Positions 14,595-21,923 of a stretch of DNA of 64,000 bases are shown piece after piece. The position numbers and the translations under genes are program-made. The notes under the pieces were generated by a model that was not told the origin of the DNA, searched no databases, and saw nothing but the letters and a program-made list of their open reading frames with translations. Position 1 is the stretch's first letter. Every line of letters begins with the position of its first letter. Source of the DNA: a virus; the IMG/VR virus record IMGVR_UViG_3300032093_000037, positions 1 to 64,000 of that record. One strand, 5' to 3'.

Positions 14595-16634
14595 ATGGCA
14601 CTAACAGGAAAAACAATCGGAGAATTAGAATACCTACAATTCCCAACTAATGATACATTACTCCCCGTACAATATATTGGGGATACTTTTCATATTTCAT
14701 TTTCTTCGATAACTTATAACGAAGGGACATACGCACAATTTGTTTCAGAATCAATCGCTGGCATATTAACACCAGGAAGGTTTTACCTAATGACGGATTT
14801 CCAAACTTGTTATGACCAACCAAATTACACTAATGAGGGTGTTGCAATAACAACAGGAAATTATAAGACAGGTAGTACCGAACCAATCTTGTTATTGGCA
14901 ATATCAACAACAGAGTTTTCACCAACGGTATATTCTACAATATATATAAATGATAAAATAACATATGATTTCACTTGGGATACTACTGAAGTAACAATTT
15001 CACCGGCAAAAGGTAGAATAACCGAAAGAATTGATAGGTTTAATAACAGAGCTGACTACGATTTCAGAGCCGTTCAGTTTATTAGATATCAGGCATTTTT
15101 ATCTGAAAACTATTATAACGGCACTGTGTCAATAGATGGTTCAGGTAATGTTGTTGGTGTCGGTACAACATTTGATACTGATTTTAGTGTTGGGCAAATT
15201 TTGGGTATACATAGCCCTAACTATGGAAACCTTATTGGTGGTTTTGCGTATTATGAAATTTTAACCATCACGGATGCAACAAATATGACAGTAACAGGAA
15301 CAACTTTCTATACTGAAAGTAACAAATTTTATTCACGAGGTACTGGAGGAGGTATAAGGTCTCCATTCAAATGTAACGTACCTACACCGTCATACACAGG
15401 GTCCTCAGAATATTATACCTTTAATGAAAATGATAACGTAAACACATATTTGGGGGATAATCAAAATTATGATACATTTATTCTATCCAACAACGTGTTT
15501 TTGAATGGTAGTTATCAAGATATGGTATTTGGTGGTAATGTTGTTGGTAACACGTTTGACAATTTTATGACTAGTAGTACCTGTGGGCCATTTTTCCAAT
15601 TTAACATCATAACAAATAATTTTGATAGAAATACTATTGGTCCTGATTTTACATTCAATTTTATAGAGTGTGATATGCAAGGTAATACTGTCGTTGGTAA
15701 TTTTGACTATAACATGCTTGGGGATAATGACGGATTTGATTTTGATTTTAATCAAGTAGGTTGGGGTTTCCGAAATAACTTTTTAACAATGTATGATGAT
15801 GATTTTATTTACAATACGATTGGTCCTAATTTCAATTCAAACTTGATTCATTATGGTTTTTCAAATAATCTAATTGGTAATAATTTTAATAATAATATTC
15901 TTAGGAATAATTTTGACGAAAATGAAATTGGGGTGGCGTTCTATAGTAATACTGTTAGAGCACCTTTCTTCAATAATAAAATAGGTAGCACATTTTATAA
16001 CAACATTTTCTACAGTAATGTTAATGGTAATGTTTTCGGTAATAACTCATTTGGAAATACTTTTGGTGACCTAAATAATGTAGGCGTTTATAATTTCCAA
16101 AATAACCAAATTGGTAGTGATATGACGAATAATTATTTTTCGGGAGCAACTTTCAGTAATATTATAGGTGATGCCTGTCAAAGTAACAACATTGACACAA
16201 ACTTTTCCTATAACCAAATTGGTAGTAATTTCCAATCAAACACAATTGCAAATGATTTTGGTTTTGGTGGAGGAATAACAAGAGGTAATGTTATTGGAAA
16301 TCAATTTTCAAATAATGTAGTTGGTGAATATTGTTATGATAACACTTTTGGTGATAATTGTACAAGTAATGTTTTAAACGATAATTTTGTGAATAATAAA
16401 ATTTCACACGGAGCTACCCTAATAACAGGAGATTTTGACAATTCAGGAAGCTTTCAAAATAATGTCCTAACATTTGGTTATTACTCCGCAAACTTAACAC
16501 TTTCTGGTGGTACTGGTGGTAATCCATACCTTTATACTGATGTTAGTTGTAATATTGTTAGAGATGTGAATGCAACAATTTATGTGACTTTCTTAAGTGG
16601 TGGTACTGCTTCGTCACAAACGGTAATAATTTAA
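14595..16634 (+). CDS. beta-helix repeat tail-spike/fibre protein
   Basis: A 679-residue protein. Residues 1-190 are an N-terminal module (MALTGKTIGELEYLQFP, then GRFYLMTDFQTCYDQP) likely to bind the virion. Residues about 290-615 are some 30 imperfect 10-11-residue repeats of the form N-x-IG-x-x-F-x-x-N (IGPNFNSNLI, IGSNFQSNTI, IGNQFSNNVV). The stacked Asn, Phe and Ile/Val positions fit a parallel beta-helix or pentapeptide-like solenoid. The last ~60 residues are a beta cap (LTLSGGTGGNPYLYTDVS). Such solenoids form tail spikes that bind or cut surface polysaccharide; no catalytic residues are identifiable. It lies between two paralogous BppU-like genes. Confidence 0.75.
   Translation: MALTGKTIGELEYLQFPTNDTLLPVQYIGDTFHISFSSITYNEGTYAQFVSESIAGILTPGRFYLMTDFQTCYDQPNYTNEGVAITTGNYKTGSTEPILLLAISTTEFSPTVYSTIYINDKITYDFTWDTTEVTISPAKGRITERIDRFNNRADYDFRAVQFIRYQAFLSENYYNGTVSIDGSGNVVGVGTTFDTDFSVGQILGIHSPNYGNLIGGFAYYEILTITDATNMTVTGTTFYTESNKFYSRGTGGGIRSPFKCNVPTPSYTGSSEYYTFNENDNVNTYLGDNQNYDTFILSNNVFLNGSYQDMVFGGNVVGNTFDNFMTSSTCGPFFQFNIITNNFDRNTIGPDFTFNFIECDMQGNTVVGNFDYNMLGDNDGFDFDFNQVGWGFRNNFLTMYDDDFIYNTIGPNFNSNLIHYGFSNNLIGNNFNNNILRNNFDENEIGVAFYSNTVRAPFFNNKIGSTFYNNIFYSNVNGNVFGNNSFGNTFGDLNNVGVYNFQNNQIGSDMTNNYFSGATFSNIIGDACQSNNIDTNFSYNQIGSNFQSNTIANDFGFGGGITRGNVIGNQFSNNVVGEYCYDNTFGDNCTSNVLNDNFVNNKISHGATLITGDFDNSGSFQNNVLTFGYYSANLTLSGGTGGNPYLYTDVSCNIVRDVNATIYVTFLSGGTASSQTVII
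15480..16430 (+). repeat. solenoid (beta-helix) repeat-coding region
   Basis: About 950 bp encoding roughly 30 units with periodic GGT-AAT and TTT-x-x-AAT codons (IG..F..N). The DNA is diverged but the protein periodicity is obvious. Confidence 0.8.
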
Positions 16635-16638
16635 TGGA

Positions 16639-16646
16639 TATTTAAT
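16639..16646 (+). promoter_or_regulatory. TATTTAAT, variant of the candidate late promoter
   Basis: TATTTAAT 8 nt upstream of the start at 16655, differing from the common octamer in the last two bases. Confidence 0.35.
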
Positions 16647-16654
16647 AATAACAA

Positions 16655-17506
16655 ATGGAATTCACAATAGGACAAAATTCAACCTTACCATTACTTAAAC
16701 TACAAGTAGTGAATGATGGTACCCAAAATTTTGACTCAATGATGAAGTTTATTGAGACCTCATCTGTGTTTTTTTCAATGATTAGAACAGAAAATGGAAT
16801 TCCAAAAATATTAACAAAAAGCGCGGGGTTTGTTGAAAAGTTAGAGATGGACCCAAATGCTTCACCTGAGTATTATGTTTACTACAGATTTACAACTCAG
16901 GACACTTCAAAAGTTGGGAGATATGAAGGTCAGTTTTTATTCATAAACGAGGAAGGTACTTTAGTTTTACCAATAAGAGAAAGTTTATATATTAATATTA
17001 TTGAAAGTTTTATTGCCAATGATTTAACTTATGATCCTTGTTATGTTTTAGAATATAAATGTTGTACAACACCATTTCCATCACCGACTCCTACACCAAC
17101 AAAAGAACCTGTTATTAGTCCTACACCAACAACTACAGTCACACCTACACCAACATTAACACCAACACCAACCACAACATCAAATAAACCTGTTTGTCCT
17201 CACCCAATAAGAAGAACTTTAGTTTATGGTACAGATCAACATGGTCCATTTGGTGACAGTCAAGGTAAGGCTTGTGAGGCATATTTTTGTTTTACTTTGG
17301 GGTCATGTTCTACTTCAGATTACTTGACCAGATATTTCAACATTGGGGGACCTAATGTTGGTTCATTAGTTTTTGATACAGAAATTTCGTGTTATAAAAC
17401 AAATGATACAGGATATTTTATTTCATGGTATGCCGGTGGGTATACTGTATATTATATTGACAATGGTGTCATCACTGACGTTGTTGATTGTGAATGTGAT
17501 GTTTAA
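16655..17506 (+). CDS. virion protein, paralogue of 13876, with distinct C-terminal domain
   Basis: A 283-residue protein. Residues 1 to about 135 clearly repeat the N-terminal domain of the gene at 13876 (LPLLKLQVVNDG, VFFSMIRTENGIPKI, EYYVYYRFTTQDTSKVGRYEGQF, INIIESFI). A PTPT linker follows (about 145-187). The last ~95 residues are a cysteine-containing domain (VCPHPIRRT, YFCFTLGSCS, CYKTND, DCECDV) absent from the paralogue. Domain swapping downstream of a conserved anchor is typical of receptor-binding proteins. Confidence is high that it is a real structural gene, lower for the exact role. Confidence 0.7.
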   Translation: MEFTIGQNSTLPLLKLQVVNDGTQNFDSMMKFIETSSVFFSMIRTENGIPKILTKSAGFVEKLEMDPNASPEYYVYYRFTTQDTSKVGRYEGQFLFINEEGTLVLPIRESLYINIIESFIANDLTYDPCYVLEYKCCTTPFPSPTPTPTKEPVISPTPTTTVTPTPTLTPTPTTTSNKPVCPHPIRRTLVYGTDQHGPFGDSQGKACEAYFCFTLGSCSTSDYLTRYFNIGGPNVGSLVFDTEISCYKTNDTGYFISWYAGGYTVYYIDNGVITDVVDCECDV

Positions 17507-17537
17507 TACTTATTGACGATAATAAATTAATCATTTA

Positions 17538-17545
17538 TATTTATT
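17538..17545 (+). promoter_or_regulatory. TATTTATT motif upstream of DNA polymerase (weak)
   Basis: TATTTATT at 56 nt upstream of the polymerase ATG, farther than at structural genes. It may be a chance match in AT-rich DNA. Confidence 0.2.
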
Positions 17546-17557
17546 TACGAAGGTAAA

Positions 17558-17575
17558 TGCCGACCTAATTCGGTA
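17558..17575 (+). promoter_or_regulatory. hairpin in the DNA polymerase leader (possible translational operator)
   Basis: A 6-bp stem, TGCCGA at 17558-17563 with TCGGTA at 17570-17575 (one G-T pair) and a CCTAAT loop, in the 95-nt leader of the polymerase gene. T4 and RB69 gp43 repress their own translation by binding a leader hairpin, so a similar role is possible. It ends 26 nt before the ATG, farther away than in T4. Confidence 0.35.
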
Positions 17576-17601
17576 GCTAATACACCAAAAGTAAAAAATA
17601 T

Positions 17602-20463
17602 ATGATATCACAAGAAGAAATTGAAAACTTCCTTGTGGGTAATGACCCCGAGGAATATATCGTATCGGTAGAGTACGATTACGTATCTGACAAAATCTAC
17701 AAAATCAAAGAAGTTCCTGGTAAAGGTAAACAGATCCAACGAGACACATTGATCTCATTTGCTTGGGTTGGTGATCTACGTGGTCAAAACTTTTACTCAT
17801 CATCAAAAGGTTTACAAAAAGAAGCCATGACCAAACATGGTATTATGATTGAGAAACTTAAAACTGAAGGTAATGATCGCTTAGAACGAGGGCTCACTTT
17901 TATGGTTAAGTCTATGAAAGGTTATCGAAATCTTATACAATTTTTTAGAGAAGGTGGTGTTGATCCTTGGGGTGAAAAAACAAAAGACCTCATCATGATA
18001 CTCCCTCCTGTTGAACAATATCTAATCTCAAAAGAGAAAAGATTGTTTAAAGGATTTGAAGAATACAACGACATCACGAGGATGGTATTCGACTTGGAGA
18101 CGACCTCACTTGAACCCAAGGATGGTCGTATCTTCATGATTGGAATCAAAACAAACAAAGGTTATAAAAAAGTTATCGAATGTGCAACACCTGATGATGA
18201 AAGAAGAGGACTTGTTGAGTTCTTCAACATCATTGATGATATCAAACCTTCAATCCTTTCAGGTTACAATTCATTTAACTTTGACTGGTATTGGATCTAT
18301 GAAAGATGTAAGGCACTAAACCTTGACATAAAAAAAGTTGCAAAATCACTAAATCCTGATAAATCAATTTCAATGAAGGAATCAATGTTGAAATTGGCGA
18401 ATGAAGTTGAGAAGTTTAATCAAACTCAAATGTGGGGTTATAATATTATTGATATTCTACATTCAGTTCGTAGGGCTCAGGCGATTAACTCGAACATCAA
18501 AGAGGCAGGTTTGAAGTACATTACCAAGTATATCGAAGCTGAAGCTCCTGATCGTGTATATGTTGACCATGATAAGATTGGATCTATGTATCGAGACAAA
18601 GAAGAATATTGGTTAAACATTGAAAATGGTAAGTATAAGAAAGTAGGTAACGATCCAAAAGTTGATGATGTATGTGGAAGACATTCTAAAGTATATATCA
18701 AAACAACGGGGGACGACATCATTGAGCGTTATCTCGACGATGACTTGGAAGAAACTCTTTTGGTCGATGAAGAATTTAATCAAGGTTCATTCTTGTTGGC
18801 ATCATTACTTCCAACAACGTATGAAAGAGTTTCAACAATGGGTACTGCTACATTATGGAAAATGTTGATGTTGGCTTGGTCTTACAAACATAACTTGGCA
18901 ATTCCTGCTAAGAATGACAAAGGGAACTTCGTAGGTGGACTTTCTCGATTGATCCGAACAGGATACTCAAAGAATGTGTTAAAACTTGACTACTCGTCTC
19001 TATATCCATCTATTCAGTTGGTACACGATGTATTTCCCGAGTGTGATGTTACAGGTGCAATGAAAGGGTTATTATCTTATTTCCGTAACACTCGTATCAA
19101 ATACAAACAACTCGCTGAGGAATATGCAAGTATTGATAAGAAAAAATCTACATCTTACGACCGTAAACAATTACCGATTAAGATCTTTATTAATTCGATG
19201 TTCGGTGCGTTATCTGCCCCTCAAGTATTCCATTGGGGTGATATGGACAAGGGTGAGATGATTACTTGTACAGGTCGTCAGTATCTTAGAATGATGATTA
19301 ACTTTTTTATGGATCGTGGTTATACACCTTTAGTGATGGACACGGACGGTATTAACTTCTCGGTTCCTGAAGGTGTGGAGACAAGAAAATATGTTGGTAA
19401 AGGTTTAAATTGGAAAGTAAAAGAGGGTAAAGAATACATCGGTGAAGAAGCTGATGTAATGGAGTTCAATGATCTTGCAATGAGAGGTGAAATGGCACTT
19501 GATACTGATGGACAATGGCCAGCTTGTATTAACTTAGCTCGTAAGAACTATGCTCTGATTACTGCAAAAGGTAAGATTAAACTTACGGGTAACTCAATCA
19601 AATCTAAAAAAATGCCGATATATATTGAAAAGTTTTTGGATAAAGGGATTAAGTTATTACTTGATGGTAAAGGACAAGAGTTTGTTGAGTGGTATTACGA
19701 ATATGTACAAAAGATATTTGATCAGAAAATTCCATTGATGGATATTGCAAATAAAGCAAAGATCAAACAAACAATTGAGGATTATATAGTTCGTAGTAAA
19801 CAAACAACTAAATCAGGAGCATTAATGTCTCGTCAAGCACACATGGAGTTGGCAATCAAAGACAAACTAAATGCTAATCTTGGTGAAGTTATCTTCTATG
19901 TAAACAACGGTACAAAGGCATCTCACGGTGATGTTCAGAAAGTTAATAAACCAAAGAAAGGTTGGTCACAAGAACATATTGACAATTACATGAGAGATTG
20001 GGGAACTACAATACCTGAGGATGTCGATTCAATAATTCAATTAAATTGTTATAGAATTGACCCGTTAGATCTTGAAAGTAACCCCACTATGACAGGAGAA
20101 TATAATATTCAAAGAGCAATTGCAACATTTAACAAACGTGTTGAACCTCTGTTAGTAGTTTTCAAACAAGAAGTTCGTAATGGGTTGTTGGTTAAAAACC
20201 CTGAAGAGAGACCATTCTTTACTAAAGTCCAATGTGAATTAATCAATGGACAACCTTTTGAAGAGGGAGACCAAGACAAATTAGAAGATGTAATGGAAAT
20301 CTCTGATGAGGAAATGTCTTTTTGGAATCGTGTTGGTGAAACGCCTTATCACATGTATAAAGATGCGGATCAAACTATGTGGAGATATGTACCTGAAAAA
20401 GAGTTAGTCCATTTTAATTCCGTCGGAGGAAAGGATGTACCAAACACCGTTGACATTTTGTAA
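17602..20463 (+). CDS. 43: family B DNA polymerase (T4 gp43-like)
   Basis: A 953-residue replicative polymerase with 3'-5' proofreading. Exonuclease motifs: Exo I MVFDLETTSLEP (about residue 163), Exo II SGYNSFNFDWYW (about 221), Exo III probably ERYLDDDLEE (about 375). Polymerase motifs: A KLDYSSLYPSIQ (about 462), B KIFINSMFGAL (about 527), C LVMDTDGINFS (about 579). All key acidic residues are present, so it should be active. T4 gp43 has 898 residues, so this is slightly long. The ATG at 17602 follows an A-rich leader with a possible operator hairpin. The last 60 nt overlap, antisense, the minus-strand gene at 20404-20751. The other replication genes are 30 kb away. Confidence 0.95.
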   Translation: MISQEEIENFLVGNDPEEYIVSVEYDYVSDKIYKIKEVPGKGKQIQRDTLISFAWVGDLRGQNFYSSSKGLQKEAMTKHGIMIEKLKTEGNDRLERGLTFMVKSMKGYRNLIQFFREGGVDPWGEKTKDLIMILPPVEQYLISKEKRLFKGFEEYNDITRMVFDLETTSLEPKDGRIFMIGIKTNKGYKKVIECATPDDERRGLVEFFNIIDDIKPSILSGYNSFNFDWYWIYERCKALNLDIKKVAKSLNPDKSISMKESMLKLANEVEKFNQTQMWGYNIIDILHSVRRAQAINSNIKEAGLKYITKYIEAEAPDRVYVDHDKIGSMYRDKEEYWLNIENGKYKKVGNDPKVDDVCGRHSKVYIKTTGDDIIERYLDDDLEETLLVDEEFNQGSFLLASLLPTTYERVSTMGTATLWKMLMLAWSYKHNLAIPAKNDKGNFVGGLSRLIRTGYSKNVLKLDYSSLYPSIQLVHDVFPECDVTGAMKGLLSYFRNTRIKYKQLAEEYASIDKKKSTSYDRKQLPIKIFINSMFGALSAPQVFHWGDMDKGEMITCTGRQYLRMMINFFMDRGYTPLVMDTDGINFSVPEGVETRKYVGKGLNWKVKEGKEYIGEEADVMEFNDLAMRGEMALDTDGQWPACINLARKNYALITAKGKIKLTGNSIKSKKMPIYIEKFLDKGIKLLLDGKGQEFVEWYYEYVQKIFDQKIPLMDIANKAKIKQTIEDYIVRSKQTTKSGALMSRQAHMELAIKDKLNANLGEVIFYVNNGTKASHGDVQKVNKPKKGWSQEHIDNYMRDWGTTIPEDVDSIIQLNCYRIDPLDLESNPTMTGEYNIQRAIATFNKRVEPLLVVFKQEVRNGLLVKNPEERPFFTKVQCELINGQPFEEGDQDKLEDVMEISDEEMSFWNRVGETPYHMYKDADQTMWRYVPEKELVHFNSVGGKDVPNTVDIL

Positions 20464-20751
20464 CTCAACACAAGCACCCCTACCAACTGATATTTCATCC
20501 CAATCTTCGTCTATTCGACCTATGTCGGGAATGATTATACAGTTGGTAAGTGTTTTTATTTTAATTCGTTCTGTTGTTGTTGAGTCAAGTTTTATTTTTG
20601 ATTGTACAACATCCCTTACGATTAAAAGGGTTTCACCATTAGTTATGTAAGTTTCATTACTGTTTATTACAATATCAAACGATTCAAAACTATATGATTG
20701 ATTTCCTTTTATTACGGTTTTTCTAACTGGTTTGTTTTTTATAATTGACAT
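20404..20751 (-). CDS. small structural protein (beta-rich), hypothetical
   Basis: A 115-residue beta-rich protein. Its C-terminal half, TNCIIIPDIGRIDEDWDEIS, then GRGACVELQNVNGVWYILSS, resembles beta-strand modules seen in phage virion proteins. It starts 4 nt after the stop of the gp13-like neck gene on the same strand and is probably co-transcribed. Its 3' end overlaps the end of the DNA polymerase gene by 60 nt in opposite orientation. Function unknown; a neck or capsid accessory protein is plausible. Confidence 0.62.
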   Translation of the reverse strand: MSIIKNKPVRKTVIKGNQSYSFESFDIVINSNETYITNGETLLIVRDVVQSKIKLDSTTTERIKIKTLTNCIIIPDIGRIDEDWDEISVGRGACVELQNVNGVWYILSSDGIKMD

Positions 20752-20755
20752 AAAA

Positions 20756-21883
20756 TTAAATTACATATATCTGACGAGGCATAGCTCTAAACTTAAGAGT
20801 TTTGTTTAAGTTTTCTGCTAGTAAAGCTTCTCTTTCCATAACTTTTTCAGGACGAAGTCTTGTTAATCTTCCTTCAGCTCCGATCAATTCTTCTATTAGT
20901 TTAGCCTTTTCATCTTTTCCTTCAGTACCTAATGTTGCATAATCCATAGTTAAGTCACCATCAGGAGTCTTTAAGTTACCACTAAATTTACCACGAACTC
21001 TTGCTAAAGTTTCTTTACAGTATGCTATAAACCATCTACGAACCCAAACTTGTGCAGGATTATTTAGTTTGTACCAACTTATCTTATTGAATGGTACATC
21101 TGAAGGTAAAAGAACAATATCAGGATTATCCGCCAAACATTTGTCTCTATCACCTTGTGAAGTATCATAATACCAATACCAAACTTGACCTTTTGCCAAC
21201 TCCGCATTACCAAAGTCAAATTTACCACCTGGTGTGTTTAAAAGGTGTAGTGCTTTTTTACCACCAGGAAGTGCAGTGATATAATAAGTCAAATCACCCG
21301 CAAATATTCTTCTTTGGATATTAACTTCTTGCATTCTTAATAATGTATCAAATGCTGGTGTTAAATAATAACTTCCTGCCATATTACCAATTTGTGCAAG
21401 CCCTCCACCACCACCAAGTCCAGTTCCATTACCAACACCCGCAAAACCACCCAAACCAAACATTAAGTTGTTTAATGTTGATGGGGTAAACCATAATACT
21501 TCATTTATCTCACGACCTGCAGGTATTTCATAAATCTGTTGGTTGGGTACTAACTGAATATAATCTTTTTTGATTTCCCAATCACCACCTGCTTGTAATC
21601 CAACTATTTTTGAATACGCATAGGTATAACGAGTTTCAAAGTCTAAACTTTTAGTTATGAAAGCTCTTGATAAAGATTGGGTATCTAAATTCAAATTATT
21701 TAATGTGGTCCATTGAGATTCAATTAACCAATCTTGGACATATTGAGAATAATCGTCAATTGAATATTCTAATAATGTGTCCATCATTTCGTCTTCCAAT
21801 TCCACAGATCTTAAAGGTGCACCTAATAAGTGTCTAACTTTTTGATAGAATTGACTTCTTTCTGGTTCGTCGATTATTGCCAT
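20756..21883 (-). CDS. 13: neck protein, gp13-like
   Basis: A 375-residue protein. The N-terminus (FYQKVRHLLGAPLRSVELED, then LEYSIDDYSQYVQDW) matches the opening pattern of T4-type neck protein gp13 and its cyanophage relatives (RLGAP...VEL.D). Near the C-terminus, CKETLARVRGKFSG followed by DYATLGTEGKDEKAKLIEEL also fits. A Gly-rich loop (residues about 145-170) is an insertion; T4 gp13 has 309 residues. gp13 joins the filled head to the tail with gp14. A TATTTATA motif lies 12 nt upstream. It is encoded on the strand opposite to the gp14- and gp15-like genes. Confidence 0.6.
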   Translation of the reverse strand: MAIIDEPERSQFYQKVRHLLGAPLRSVELEDEMMDTLLEYSIDDYSQYVQDWLIESQWTTLNNLNLDTQSLSRAFITKSLDFETRYTYAYSKIVGLQAGGDWEIKKDYIQLVPNQQIYEIPAGREINEVLWFTPSTLNNLMFGLGGFAGVGNGTGLGGGGGLAQIGNMAGSYYLTPAFDTLLRMQEVNIQRRIFAGDLTYYITALPGGKKALHLLNTPGGKFDFGNAELAKGQVWYWYYDTSQGDRDKCLADNPDIVLLPSDVPFNKISWYKLNNPAQVWVRRWFIAYCKETLARVRGKFSGNLKTPDGDLTMDYATLGTEGKDEKAKLIEELIGAEGRLTRLRPEKVMEREALLAENLNKTLKFRAMPRQIYVI

Positions 21884-21895
21884 AGAGTTTTTCTC

Positions 21896-21903
21896 TATAA
21901 ATA
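21896..21903 (-). promoter_or_regulatory. TATTTATA candidate late promoter (minus strand)
   Basis: Reads TATTTATA on the minus strand, 12 nt upstream of the gp13-like gene start at 21883, with A-rich DNA after it. Shows the motif keeps its orientation relative to the gene. Confidence 0.55.
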
Positions 21904-21923
21904 TCTTTAATAATTAATTTGTG

